64,000 nt of DNA from Thermoflexus hugenholtzii JAD2 (GTDB taxonomy: Bacteria > Chloroflexota > Chloroflexia > Chloroflexales > Roseiflexaceae), in assembly GCA_945881915.1 (NCBI GenBank), contig CAMCVW010000006.1:1-64000 (forward strand), in the 5' to 3' direction. Below are positions 34,213-43,702 of the stretch, one piece after another. The translations under genes were made by a program, and so were the position numbers. Under the pieces are notes generated by a model. That model was not told the origin of the DNA and searched no databases. It saw only the letters and a list, made by a program, of their open reading frames with translations. Every line of letters starts with the position of its first letter. Within the stretch, counting starts at the first letter, position 1.

Positions 34213-35076
34213 CTAGATGACCGAGAGGATAATCGAAGACATCAGGACCGCCCCGATAATGCTGTATTCCCAGTAGGGACGGGAGGTGTGATTTTCGGTG
34301 AGAGCGTTCTGGAGCATGCCGGTGACGACATAAAAGATGACGAGTAGCATCGCGCCACCCAGCAAAAAAGGCGCGGCCCAGTAGTTGAGTGCCCACAACG
34401 CTTGCGCCAGGACGAGGCCGACCATGAACGATAACAAGCCGAGGTTCGCGCGCGTCTGCGTCCACTGCAGCTGTGAGTATGCCAAAAAGGCACCGCAACT
34501 ACCCACCAGAACGGCCGAATAGAGGGTCCGCAGGCGTGCATAATAGATTGCACTGAACAAGCCAAAGGCCATCAGCAGTGCCAGGCCCTGGAGGACCATG
34601 AGGGCGATTTGCCGTACTTCGGGCTGGCGATCCATGGAGTAGTGCTGGGCAATCAGGGCTGCCAGCAGGAGGACGCCAGTAGCGATGAGGGCCAGCACGA
34701 AGGCAAACATCTGCAAGCCCGTGCTGAATAACCGAAAAAACGTAAACGAAGTGATGACGGCATACGCGGGTAAAATCCAGAACCCTGGAGCCAATTCGAT
34801 GACGGTGACGCGTAAATCGAGCAACCAGAGCGGGCGTGCATGCACCTGCGGATGGTCACGGGTGAACAAATCAGCGGCGGTGCTGGTCAAAATCACGATG
34901 GCTGCCAGAATCACCCACGAGACCGTGATGACCGGCAGGTCGCCGCCTAATTGGGCGCGAATGATATTGGGGTTGATATCGACAAGGAAGACGACTGCCA
35001 TCCCGAGGAGCACCAGCAGGACGAGCGAGACGATCCGATCATAGCGTGGCATCGAGGCATCGGTATTCATACTCAC
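34213..35076 (-). CDS. multi-pass membrane protein of unknown function
   Basis: A 287-residue protein with about seven or eight predicted membrane helices, for example VSLVLLVLLGMAVVFLVDI near the start and FLLGGAMLLVIFYVVTG near the end. I do not recognise the family. It is a single gene between a terminator and the divergent methyltransferase gene. Confidence 0.75.
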   Translation of the reverse strand: MSMNTDASMPRYDRIVSLVLLVLLGMAVVFLVDINPNIIRAQLGGDLPVITVSWVILAAIVILTSTAADLFTRDHPQVHARPLWLLDLRVTVIELAPGFWILPAYAVITSFTFFRLFSTGLQMFAFVLALIATGVLLLAALIAQHYSMDRQPEVRQIALMVLQGLALLMAFGLFSAIYYARLRTLYSAVLVGSCGAFLAYSQLQWTQTRANLGLLSFMVGLVLAQALWALNYWAAPFLLGGAMLLVIFYVVTGMLQNALTENHTSRPYWEYSIIGAVLMSSIILSVI

Positions 35077-35171
35077 CCTTTCGGAACACTACTCTTGGAT
35101 TATACCCTAGCGACGGGATGTGGTACAATCGGCGCTGAATGGAATCACCGGACATACCAAAGGAGTCTGGG

Positions 35172-35834
35172 ATGCGTGACGATATAACCAATTCCGAAAT
35201 CGAAGAATATCTGGCCAGTCTGATGCCGCCGCGACCGTCCCCACTCAACGATATGGAGCGTATTGGCCGCGAGAGTGGCTGGCCGCTGGTTGGTGCAGTC
35301 GAAGGGCAATTTTTGTATATGCTGGCTCGTACCAGCGGCGTTCAAAATGCACTCGAGATAGGTACCGCCACCGGCTATGCCGCAATCTGGCTTTTGCGCG
35401 CGCTGGTGCAGCACCCGGAAGGGCGATTGACCGCTATCGAAAAAGATCCCCAGCGCTATACCCGCGCGCGCGAGTGGGTCGCCAAGGCCGGCTATAGTGA
35501 CCGGTTTTCGATTCATGAGGGTGATTGGTTCGAAGAATTAGCCAATATGCGCGGACCGTTCGATTTGATTTTCCTCGACATCCTGCGTCATCTCAATAAT
35601 GAAAAAGAAGCACTGCAGGCCTTGCAGATGTGTGTCCCACTGTTGCGCCGCGGCGGCATCCTGGTGGCGGATAACGTGCTGTGCAATGCACTCGTCCTCG
35701 AAGACGAACGCGAAGCAGCGCCCATTGTGCGCGGCATCCAAGAGTTCAATCGGGCGATTATGCACCACATCGATTTGGAATCAGTGATTTTGCCCATCCG
35801 TGACGGCATCGCAGTGTGTCGCCGGAAAGGATAA
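35172..35834 (+). CDS. class I SAM-dependent O-methyltransferase
   Basis: A 220-residue methyltransferase of the catechol/caffeoyl-CoA O-methyltransferase (Methyltransf_3) family. SAM motif I is NALEIGTATGYAAIWLL, the acidic end of strand 2 is TAIEKDPQR, and DLIFLDILRHLN plus RRGGILVADNVL give the metal-binding Asp and Asp-Asn pair. The acceptor is unknown. I use the ATG at 35172 behind AAGGAG rather than an upstream in-frame ATG at 35139. Confidence 0.92.
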   Translation: MRDDITNSEIEEYLASLMPPRPSPLNDMERIGRESGWPLVGAVEGQFLYMLARTSGVQNALEIGTATGYAAIWLLRALVQHPEGRLTAIEKDPQRYTRAREWVAKAGYSDRFSIHEGDWFEELANMRGPFDLIFLDILRHLNNEKEALQALQMCVPLLRRGGILVADNVLCNALVLEDEREAAPIVRGIQEFNRAIMHHIDLESVILPIRDGIAVCRRKG

Positions 35835-35841
35835 GCGGCAC

Positions 35842-35902
35842 GAATTATGAATTAGGAATTAGGAATTAGGAATTATGAATTAGGAATTAGGAATTAGGAA
35901 TT
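35842..35902. repeat. heptamer tandem repeat (GAATTAG/GAATTAT, ~8 units)
   Basis: About eight 7-bp units in a row directly after the methyltransferase stop; the longest of the heptamer tracts in the window. Confidence 0.9.
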
Positions 35903-35952
35903 GCCACAGCATGCTTTCGAGGCGTTGCCTCGCCGGTTTTTTTGTGCGCGCG

Positions 35953-36708
35953 TCATTCGCCGGAAGCGGGCTCATCGTAGGGATATTCTGGTTGGATGAT
36001 GATGCGTGCTGTTTGGCCGTACGAGCTTTTGAGGCTGACAAAGCCATTGACGATGATGACAAAACCCCAGCCGATGAGTCCTAGGCTACAGACCAACCCA
36101 ATCGTCATTAACCAGGTATTGTTGGATAAATACGACATCGCATAATATGGTGCACCGATGAGTGCATAGGTCAATAATTGTAATCCACACCAAATCGGAA
36201 TTAACTGGAGCGTCACTGCCAGTGGTAAGCGCCAGTATTCGAAGAGTACCCGCAACATGGCAGCTGCACAGAAGGTATGGAGCAGCGCAAGAAACAACGA
36301 AAAGGGAAATCCAAAAGCGGCTATTTCGTTGTCGTATGACCATAACCCGGTCTGTACACCGAGTAACTCGATGACCCAAAAATAGATCAGCATCCCGCCG
36401 ATGACCGACCAGGATTGGAATATGCCGTATTCTCCAAATTGGCGACGCAATGCCATAAACACGACGAGGGTCGGGAAGACCAGCACCCATCCACCCAAAA
36501 CCGCAATTGTCGGCACGGTTGCGCCAAAAATGGTTGAAAGCTCGGGGTTATAGGCAATTCCGTAGAGGATGTGCCAGAGCGGGGTACCCATCCCCGTGAG
36601 CATCGCGGTCAGGCTGACAATGATAAAAACCGGTGAGCGACTCGAGAGTCCAACGTAGCCACATAACAAGAGACAGACTGCAGTGGCGAGGAATAGGATT
36701 AGTTCCAT
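35953..36708 (-). CDS. multi-pass membrane protein of unknown function
   Basis: A 251-residue protein with about seven membrane helices and a charged C-terminal tail (residues 233-251). The segment WVIELLGVQTGLWSYDN faintly resembles carotenoid-cyclase/hydratase-type membrane proteins, but this is not enough for an assignment. It follows the DUF1444 gene by 22 bp and is the third gene of the purL transcript. Confidence 0.75.
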   Translation of the reverse strand: MELILFLATAVCLLLCGYVGLSSRSPVFIIVSLTAMLTGMGTPLWHILYGIAYNPELSTIFGATVPTIAVLGGWVLVFPTLVVFMALRRQFGEYGIFQSWSVIGGMLIYFWVIELLGVQTGLWSYDNEIAAFGFPFSLFLALLHTFCAAAMLRVLFEYWRLPLAVTLQLIPIWCGLQLLTYALIGAPYYAMSYLSNNTWLMTIGLVCSLGLIGWGFVIIVNGFVSLKSSYGQTARIIIQPEYPYDEPASGE

Positions 36709-36730
36709 GGGGAATCCTCTTTCCTATGGA

Positions 36731-37531
36731 TTAAACGCCTTTGTAGTCGCGAATTTCACCATCTGTGATGGTGAACAAGCTGGTCGTCAGCCCATGGGCG
36801 TGTTGACGCATGTCTTGGGTGATTTGCAGGGCGACTGCCGTGACGCGATCGGGATCGTCATCACTGAACACGACCATGAAATCTCGATTCGGGATACCGA
36901 TGACGAGATTGCCGGGGATGTTGTGTGCGGCGTGTTGGATGAGTTCTGGGAGCAGCAACCGGGCTGCGTCCAGCCCGTCATTCACATTAAAGATGACGAC
37001 TCGTTGCGAACCATTGCCTGCCACGTGGTAGGGGATGTCTTGTGATTTGGCTCTGAGGTTACGCATGGCTTGTTCGTGAATGGTCTGTTCGCTGACGCCC
37101 CAACGCTCGATTTGTGTCTCGGTCAGGTAGGACAATCGTTGCCGATCACGGATAGCGTAGGTGAGCATCATATCAGCTAAAAAGAGTCGATAGATGATAG
37201 GTTCCGCGCCGCGGTCGACCATATCGACCAACAGCGCGACAGGTTTGAGTTGCGGAACGATGAGTTCAGCGATGGTCTGGTAGCCCAGGTCAGGGACGCC
37301 TTGTTCGCCTTTGCTGACGCGCAACAATGTACTGACGACTGCGTCGATGGCGTCCGGACGGCGCCGGTAGGCACGTTCGAATGGTTCAATGGCGATAGGC
37401 AGCGACACATCAGCGCGCACGATGACGATGTCTGTGCCTACCTGCTGAACGTCTGTGATCGACTCGTCGAGTTCAGGCAGCGTAGTCATCAAATAGGCGA
37501 TGAATGTATCGAAGTCGTTGCTTGGTGTCAT
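36731..37531 (-). CDS. DUF1444 family protein
   Basis: A 266-residue soluble protein of the DUF1444 (YtpQ-like) family: the domain ends with GNLVIGIPNRDFMVVFSDDD and a conserved C-terminal region (ITQDMRQHAHGLTTSLFTI). Function unknown. Its ATG overlaps the purL stop by 4 bp (ATGA), so it is translationally coupled to purine synthesis. Confidence 0.85.
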   Translation of the reverse strand: MTPSNDFDTFIAYLMTTLPELDESITDVQQVGTDIVIVRADVSLPIAIEPFERAYRRRPDAIDAVVSTLLRVSKGEQGVPDLGYQTIAELIVPQLKPVALLVDMVDRGAEPIIYRLFLADMMLTYAIRDRQRLSYLTETQIERWGVSEQTIHEQAMRNLRAKSQDIPYHVAGNGSQRVVIFNVNDGLDAARLLLPELIQHAAHNIPGNLVIGIPNRDFMVVFSDDDPDRVTAVALQITQDMRQHAHGLTTSLFTITDGEIRDYKGV

Positions 37532-40398
37532 AAGATGTCCGTATGAAATGCATCGACGAGCGAATCGATGGAGACGATTGCGATGGTTGATTGTTGGTGG
37601 GTAAAAATTACCCGCGGTTCGGTACGCACGGTCCCGATGCGGGCATGGGTGACGTGAGCCATGGCTGCGGTGAAGGCTGCTTCGTGGGCAGGGCTGACCT
37701 CGACGAGGAACCGTGTCGGACTTTCGCTGTACATGCGCACCCAGACGGAATCACTGCGTGTGGGCAGAGCGTCGAGTTCGATGTCTGCGCCGAGGCGACC
37801 TGCAAGCGCCATTTCGGCGACTGCAACGGCCAGGCCGCCCTCACTGAGGTCGTGGCAGGCAGCGACCAGACCCTTCTGGATTGCATGGTGGAGGTGCTCC
37901 AACGTGCTCGGTGCCTGGGCGAGGTCGACTTGGGGTATGCGCCAGTCGCTGCCGGGTACCGCCCCCACGATACGACTGACGTGTGCGCCGGCCATTGCGC
38001 TATCGGTCGTACCGACGATGTAGAGTGCGTTGCCGGCGGCTTTGAGGTCACTGGTCTGGGAATGGCGGATATCAGGATGATATGCCAGTGCTGAGATGAG
38101 CAGTGTGCCGGGGATCGCGGTGCGCACCCCCTGCGCATTGCGGTATTCGTTATTGAGCGAATCCTTGCCCGAAATGAATGGTGTCCCGTAGGCGAGCGCT
38201 GCGTCGTGGCAGCCGGCCGTTGCACGGGTCAGGCCACCCATGCGGTCGGCTTGCTTGGGGTCACCCCAGCAAAAATTATCGAGGATTGCGCAGGCTGTTG
38301 GGTCTGCGCCGACCGCGACGACATTGCGTAGTGCTTCGTCGACCGAAAGGAGTGCCATCCAATAGGGGTCGAATTGACTGAGCTGCGGCGCCATGCCACA
38401 ACCGAGGGCGATGCCGGTCATGGTGTGCGGGTGGATTTGCAAGACCGCGGCATCGCCGGGTCCATCACTGTAGGCGCCGACGAGTGGCTTGATAATCGAG
38501 CGGCCCTGGATTTCGTGATCGTAGCCGCGGATGATGGGTTCGCGGCTGGCGATGTTGGGGTGGCTGAGGAGGGCCGCGATGACCGCTGCGTGGTCGCGTG
38601 GTTGCCACTGCGGCGCAGCGGATGTGTCTGCCTGCCAGGTGGCGGTGAGGGTGCGTTGGGGGCGACCATCGTGGAGGAAGTGCATGTCCAAATCGACAAC
38701 GCTGCGGCCCTCGTAGGTCACCGTGAGACGGCCGCTGCCGTCGAACGTGCCGACCGCAGTGGCTTCGACTTCTTCGGCGGCACACATGGCCAATAATCTA
38801 CTCAGATGTTGCGGTGGAACGGCCATCACGATGCGTTCTTGGGCTTCGGAGAGCCAAATTTCCCACGGTTGCAAGCCGGCGTATTTGAGGGGGACGGTGG
38901 TCAATTCAACGTTGGCACCGATTTGTTCGCCCATTTCGCCGATGGCCGATGACAATCCGCCCGCGCCGCAGTCGGTGATAGCACTATAGAGTCGCGCATC
39001 GCGGGCTTGAATGACGATGTCGATGAGTTTTTTCTCGGTAATGGGGTCACCAATCTGCACGGCACTGCCGGCTTCTTGGGCGGTGGTGTGGGTCAGCTCA
39101 ATGGACGAAAACGTCGCACCGTGAATACCATCGCGACCGGTCCGACCACCGAGGACGACGATCGTATCCCCGGCTGACACATTGCGCGGGTGGCTGTTGC
39201 GCGGTGCGAGGCCGACGGTACCACAAAAAACCAACGGGTTGGCGATATAGCCCGGATCATAGAAAACCGCACCGTTGACAATCGGCACACCGATTTTGTT
39301 GCCGTAGTCCTGTACTCCGGCCACCACGCCATGGGCGACTTGCAGGGTGGGCAACACGGTGCCGCCATACGCGCTCAGGTCGGCATGGGCAGGGCCGAAG
39401 CAAAACACATCGGTGGCGGCGATGGGTTTGGCCGACACACCGAGGACATCGCGCAGGACGCCACCCATCCCGGTGTTCGCACCTCCAAAGGGCTCGAGGG
39501 CTGAGGGATGATTATGCGTTTCGACTTTGAACGAAACCTCAGTGTCGGCGTCGAATGCCAAAATGCCGGCGTTATCGACGAATGCCGATATGAGGGTCAG
39601 ATTTTTGAGGTTGGGTGCGGTCGCATTGGTGGCACGCATCAGATGAGTTTTGATGAGGCTGTCGATGGTCGCACTGGTACCGAGCTCTTGTAATGCAGGG
39701 TGTAGATGTGCGCTGTGTGCGGGGAGGGGCGTGGCGTCACCGGTATAGACCACGCGGCCTTTGAAGGTTTTGTGGGAGCAGTGTTCGCTCCAGGTTTGGG
39801 CGATGGTCTCGAGCTCGCCATCGGTGGGATCGCGCTCGACGGTGCGGAAGTACGCCTGGATGGTGCGCATTTCGTCGAGATCGAGTGCCAACAATCCTTG
39901 TGTGCTGGCAAGAAGCAACCCTGCGTCATCGAGGACCCGGATCGGTACTGCTGCAATGTGGCTGGTGCGTGGAGTGGGAGCAGCGACGAGGTTTTGGTAA
40001 AAAACGATCCGCGCGGATGCATCACCGGGAGTGAATGTCTGGCAGAGTTCGATGAGGTCGTTGTGCCGTACGGGGGTAGTTGTGGTGCGTTGTGGGTAGC
40101 GCCGCAACGTCCGGACGGCTGCAACGGGAACGCTCAGATGGCGCGCGCCGACGGCGATGCTTTCGGCTTCGTTGTCGGTGACTCCGGGGCGGTAGGCGAC
40201 TTCGTCGACGGGCTGTGTCAGTGTATCGAGGACGCCCCTGCCGAGGTCATACCAGGTAGATTGTTGGGTGATTGGGTCGGTGAGGAGTGTATCGACCAGG
40301 CGTTGGATATCGCTCGGCGTGAGTGAACCACTGATGAGGTAGAGCGTCTTTTCGTCGGGATGGGTTGGGGTGGTGACAATGACCAAAAAAACCGCCAT
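37528..40398 (-). CDS. purL: phosphoribosylformylglycinamidine synthase, PurS-PurL fusion
   Basis: A 956-residue FGAM synthase for step four of de novo purine synthesis. The N-terminal ~190 residues resemble a PurS-like domain; the PurL core follows, with EHCSHKTFKGRV, VETHNHPSALEPFGGA, GGRTGRDGIHGATFSS and GGLSSAIGEMGEQIGA, and the second AIRS-like half ends with ACHDLSEGGLAVAVAEMAL. There is no C-terminal glutaminase (Cys-His-Glu) domain, so a separate PurQ must supply ammonia. It is the first gene of a unit with DUF1444 and a membrane protein, divergent from the PH-like gene at 40519. Confidence 0.95.
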   Translation of the reverse strand: MAVFLVIVTTPTHPDEKTLYLISGSLTPSDIQRLVDTLLTDPITQQSTWYDLGRGVLDTLTQPVDEVAYRPGVTDNEAESIAVGARHLSVPVAAVRTLRRYPQRTTTTPVRHNDLIELCQTFTPGDASARIVFYQNLVAAPTPRTSHIAAVPIRVLDDAGLLLASTQGLLALDLDEMRTIQAYFRTVERDPTDGELETIAQTWSEHCSHKTFKGRVVYTGDATPLPAHSAHLHPALQELGTSATIDSLIKTHLMRATNATAPNLKNLTLISAFVDNAGILAFDADTEVSFKVETHNHPSALEPFGGANTGMGGVLRDVLGVSAKPIAATDVFCFGPAHADLSAYGGTVLPTLQVAHGVVAGVQDYGNKIGVPIVNGAVFYDPGYIANPLVFCGTVGLAPRNSHPRNVSAGDTIVVLGGRTGRDGIHGATFSSIELTHTTAQEAGSAVQIGDPITEKKLIDIVIQARDARLYSAITDCGAGGLSSAIGEMGEQIGANVELTTVPLKYAGLQPWEIWLSEAQERIVMAVPPQHLSRLLAMCAAEEVEATAVGTFDGSGRLTVTYEGRSVVDLDMHFLHDGRPQRTLTATWQADTSAAPQWQPRDHAAVIAALLSHPNIASREPIIRGYDHEIQGRSIIKPLVGAYSDGPGDAAVLQIHPHTMTGIALGCGMAPQLSQFDPYWMALLSVDEALRNVVAVGADPTACAILDNFCWGDPKQADRMGGLTRATAGCHDAALAYGTPFISGKDSLNNEYRNAQGVRTAIPGTLLISALAYHPDIRHSQTSDLKAAGNALYIVGTTDSAMAGAHVSRIVGAVPGSDWRIPQVDLAQAPSTLEHLHHAIQKGLVAACHDLSEGGLAVAVAEMALAGRLGADIELDALPTRSDSVWVRMYSESPTRFLVEVSPAHEAAFTAAMAHVTHARIGTVRTEPRVIFTHQQSTIAIVSIDSLVDAFHTDIL

Positions 40399-40518
40399 GA
40401 CAAACCTCGCTCTGTGGCAATCGGTAGCCTTCAGTATAGCGGTCTGCAGGCAGTATGGTCAAGCATTCGGGCGTGTATGGTATGATAAAACGTGTTTTGG
40501 AAATGCAAAGGAATCTGC

Positions 40519-41070
40519 ATGCAGACGCCTCAAATCGTACTATGCGCACCACTCGACGCCCGCAGTCAACGGTTGACACAGGGCTTTGTATTGGTCGGTG
40601 GGATATCGACATTGCCGGCGTTGTTCCTCGCGCTGAGTGGGTTATTGCGCTACCCGGTTGCCTTCTATGGTGCCGTGGTGTGTGCGGCGGTGGCAGCGGC
40701 TTTTTTGACGTTCCTGGTGCTGACCTGGGCGGGGATGCCGCTGCAGCTGCAGATAGACGCGGATGCGGTCGTCGTCGTGCGGCGCTGGCATCGCCAAGTA
40801 CGCATCCCATTCAGCGATATCGAAGCAGTGACGGCTTTGCCGGTTGCGACCGACATGCAGGCGACAAGATTTGCCTTTAATGCGGGGGTATTTGGGTATC
40901 AAGGACCATTTGTGTCGGAGCGATATGGGCGGTTCTTTGCTTATGCGACCGATCGTGAGAAAACCGTTGCAATCGCGCGGCGGAATGCGCAGATGCTGGT
41001 GGTGAGTCCCCTGTTGCCGTTTGCCTTCGTGGGTGCGTTGCGTGAAGCGCTGGCAGGGAAGGAAGACTGA
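40519..41070 (+). CDS. membrane protein with bacterial PH-like domain
   Basis: A 183-residue protein with two membrane helices near the N-terminus (GFVLVGGISTLPALFLALSG, VVCAAVAAAFLTFLVLTW) followed by a PH-like domain of the PF10882 type: RWHRQVRIPFSDIEAV, FGYQGPFVSERYGRFFAYATDREKTVAI, VVSPLLPFAFVGAL. Function unknown. An AAAGGA box precedes the ATG, and an extended -10-like TATGAT lies at 40480. The next gene starts within its stop codon. Confidence 0.8.
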   Translation: MQTPQIVLCAPLDARSQRLTQGFVLVGGISTLPALFLALSGLLRYPVAFYGAVVCAAVAAAFLTFLVLTWAGMPLQLQIDADAVVVVRRWHRQVRIPFSDIEAVTALPVATDMQATRFAFNAGVFGYQGPFVSERYGRFFAYATDREKTVAIARRNAQMLVVSPLLPFAFVGALREALAGKED

Positions 41071-41624
41071 TGCGTTTTGCTGCAACAGATGCCCTGGATT
41101 TTCGTGCTGCATACGCGGCCTACGACGTGGGTGAATTACATACCGATGGGCGGCGCTATTTGCCCACCCACTGGTTGGCGAGTGCTGCGGTTGCGCCAGG
41201 GCTGGCAGACTGGACAGGACTCGTGTATCGACTACCGGTGGTTGATCGACATCACCGGGTGGCAGAGCAAGCTGCAGGCATCGCGGTGAGCGCACAATTG
41301 GTGTTGTTGCTGAGCCAGTTTAGGCTGCAGGACGGCCCCTATCGGATGGGTTTGGAGCGAGTGGCAGGCGGCATCGCAGGCGCACCGTTGGTGCACGGCA
41401 AGGTAACCCAGGTGGCCGTTTGGGAAATTCCCGAGACTCCATTGCCGTATGAGTCGTTGTATTGCGAATACGTCATTGACATTGGTGTCGGTACAGTCGG
41501 TGTCCGCACGCACGCTACTGCGGTGGACTTGGCGATGGCATTGGGGACACGGCGGCTCGAGGTGGGTGAGTGGGTGACGGTGCGGCGCCCACGGATTGAT
41601 ATATTGGGGATGAGTGTGCGCTGA
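41070..41624 (+). CDS. protein of unknown function
   Basis: A 184-residue soluble protein that I do not recognise. It contains no cysteine-rich or nucleotide-binding motif; the C-terminal half alternates short beta strands (YCEYVIDIGVGTVGVRTHA, EVGEWVTVRRPRIDILGM), suggesting a beta-barrel. Its start overlaps the stop of the upstream PH-like gene (TGATG), so both are probably expressed together. Confidence 0.7.
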   Translation: MRFAATDALDFRAAYAAYDVGELHTDGRRYLPTHWLASAAVAPGLADWTGLVYRLPVVDRHHRVAEQAAGIAVSAQLVLLLSQFRLQDGPYRMGLERVAGGIAGAPLVHGKVTQVAVWEIPETPLPYESLYCEYVIDIGVGTVGVRTHATAVDLAMALGTRRLEVGEWVTVRRPRIDILGMSVR

Positions 41625-41657
41625 GGAAGTGCGCATTGCCCAATTGTGAAATTGCGT

Positions 41658-41685
41658 TTGACAGTGCATGAGATTGTGATAAAAT
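41658..41685 (+). promoter_or_regulatory. sigma70-type promoter of the auracyanin gene
   Basis: TTGACA (41658-41663), 16-bp spacer, TAAAAT (41680-41685), ending 60 bp before the ATG. It is the best consensus promoter in the window, in line with strong expression. Confidence 0.75.
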
Positions 41686-41745
41686 ACGCAGGCTAATGGA
41701 ATGAACGTGCCAACGAAGCGAATGCAGTCAAAAGGAGTGAGAACC

Positions 41746-42213
41746 ATGAAGATTTCCGCAAAAGCAATGGTCGTTAGCGTAATGTTGCTCGGTGCTTTGG
41801 CATTGGCAGCATGTGGTGGTAGCGCAAGCAGCGGCGCTGCAAGCGGCGCACTCGAAGTCGGCACCGACGGCGAGAACCTGGCCTACAACAACGTCGCATT
41901 GACGGCAAAGGCCGGCGAGAAGGTATCGATTACCTTCAAGAACAACTCATCTGCACAGAGCCATAACCTCATCGTCGTCAACGGCGGTGATGACGTCGCA
42001 AATGCTGTCAACGATGCTGCTGCTGAAGCAGGCGACGCAGCAGGGTATGTCCCAGCTGATGGCGCAGACTTGATTGCACATACCGCATTGTTGGCCCCAG
42101 GCGCCAGCGAAACCATCGAATTCACCGCTCCTGCAGCCGGTACCTACAGCTTCGTCTGCACGTACCCAGGCCACTACGGTGCTGGTATGAAGGGTGTTTT
42201 GACCGTCAACTAA
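41746..42213 (+). CDS. auracyanin-like blue copper lipoprotein
   Basis: A 155-residue cupredoxin lipoprotein. The signal peptide ends in the lipobox LAAC (Cys23). The type I copper ligands are all present: His73 (AQSHNLIVVNGGDD), Cys138 (FVCTYPGH), His143 and Met148 (GAGM). The sequence between them (LIAHTALLAPGASETIEFTAPAAGTYSF) matches auracyanins, the mobile electron carriers of Chloroflexales that take electrons from alternative complex III. AAAGGAG box before the ATG; own promoter and terminator. Confidence 0.92.
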   Translation: MKISAKAMVVSVMLLGALALAACGGSASSGAASGALEVGTDGENLAYNNVALTAKAGEKVSITFKNNSSAQSHNLIVVNGGDDVANAVNDAAAEAGDAAGYVPADGADLIAHTALLAPGASETIEFTAPAAGTYSFVCTYPGHYGAGMKGVLTVN

Positions 42214-42226
42214 GACGATCAGACGG

Positions 42227-42262
42227 ACTCCCCCAACACGTATGTGTAGGGGGAGTTTTTTT
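42227..42262 (+). terminator. rho-independent terminator
   Basis: ACTCCCCC ... GGGGGAGT (8-bp stem, 14-nt loop that can pair further) followed by seven T ends the auracyanin gene. Confidence 0.92.
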
Positions 42263-42449
42263 GTGTTCTGCGCGTGGTGTGGCCGCGACCATTATGGTGC
42301 TGGTGCGTGTGCCTCGTGCAGATTTGTCATTCCAGCCGGCAAACGTCACGGTTCCTGTAGGCTAGCCGGGAATACTCACGTGCGCAAATGGCTCCGCCTT
42401 TTCCCATGACGCGCCTCCTCGAAAAAAGCGACATCGTCGCATCGGGGGG

Positions 42450-43490
42450 TTAGCGGGTCTCGGTGACTTTGTGTAAGCCGATGGGTGCATTGGCATCGCG
42501 ACCGCGGGCGCCGGCGGCTGCGGCAGCCACGCGTTGCCAGGCGACGATGGTGACGATGGGTGCCAGTCGTTCGTCACAGACGGGAATGGGCAGTGCCACA
42601 TCGGCCGCATCGAGGTGGGTTTGGGCCGAGCTCGCGACGACGATGAGGGCGCCGGCTGTACGGACGCGGTGGATGAGTTGCGTCGTGTCGGCTTGGGAGG
42701 CGCCGACGTCGCCGCTCAGCAGGACGGGGAAGCGCTGCTCGACCGTCGTCACTGGCCCATGCAGGACATCGGCCGAAGAATACCCTTCGACGGGCATACC
42801 GCTGAGTTCTTTGATTTTGAGGGCTGCCTCGAGGGCGGTGGCGTACTGCAAGCCCCGTCCGATGCTCATGGCGGCCGAGCCGCTGACCAGCAGCCGGGCA
42901 GCGGCATCGATGGTCGTCTGCGGGATTGCCAAAACGGCAGAAATCAGGTCGGGGAGTGATGCGATGAGATCAATGAATCGGCCATCACCGGCGAGGTGGC
43001 CGGCGAGAAGTGCGACGGTGGCCAGCTGGTTGGTGTAGGTCTTGGTGGCGGCGACACTCTGCTCGACCCCGGCGACGATGTCGAGGTGGTACTCGGCTGC
43101 TTGGGCGAGTGGCGAGCTGGGCACGTTGGTGATTCCCAGGGTGAGTACCGATTGCCGGCGGGCGCTGGCGACATACTCACAAATATCGGGGGAACGACCG
43201 GATTGCGAGATGCCCAGTACCAGCGCGCGCCGGAAGTGCAACTCGGTACCATACAACGTCGCCAGCGATGGTGTGGCAAGCCCGACTGGGAGGCGGAGCA
43301 TTATGCCAAAAAGGTATTGTGCGTAGCGAGCAGCGTTATCGGATGTACCGCGAGCGGCAATCATGACCGAGTACGGATCACGGGCGCTGATGTGCCCTGC
43401 AATCGTTGCACAGGCTGGTGATTGGCTGCTGACCGCGCGGATGGCATCGGCCTGGCTGAATATCTCGGCTTCGAGGAGTGATTGGGTCAT
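42450..43490 (-). CDS. SIS-domain sugar-phosphate isomerase/deaminase (GlmS C-half/AgaS-like)
   Basis: A 346-residue protein with two SIS domains, equivalent to the isomerase half of GlmS without the glutaminase. Signatures include VMIAARGTSDNAARYAQYL, VLGISQSGRSPDI, VEQSVAATKTYTNQL, a second SIS with MSIGRGLQYATALEAALKIKE, and SSADVLHGPV. It probably interconverts a hexosamine-6-phosphate and a ketose-6-phosphate (AgaS or FrlB type). I use the ATG at 43490 behind GAGG; an upstream in-frame ATG at 43604 lacks support. Confidence 0.9.
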   Translation of the reverse strand: MTQSLLEAEIFSQADAIRAVSSQSPACATIAGHISARDPYSVMIAARGTSDNAARYAQYLFGIMLRLPVGLATPSLATLYGTELHFRRALVLGISQSGRSPDICEYVASARRQSVLTLGITNVPSSPLAQAAEYHLDIVAGVEQSVAATKTYTNQLATVALLAGHLAGDGRFIDLIASLPDLISAVLAIPQTTIDAAARLLVSGSAAMSIGRGLQYATALEAALKIKELSGMPVEGYSSADVLHGPVTTVEQRFPVLLSGDVGASQADTTQLIHRVRTAGALIVVASSAQTHLDAADVALPIPVCDERLAPIVTIVAWQRVAAAAAGARGRDANAPIGLHKVTETR

Positions 43491-43702
43491 GTGGCCCTCA
43501 ATTTCTTTGCTCGCGCCAGTATACCCGATACGGACGCAGCTCGAATGTTGCGGCAGTGTGGCGCGCGAGGCCCATGTAGAGGTAGCAATGGTGAGGCTGT
43601 GCACAGGACTTTTTCACGAGATTCACAGCGATTTGGCGAGACTATCGCACGTTGTTAACAATGGTCAGTCATGCTATTGGTGAGTTTACTGTGGAGGGTC
43701 AG

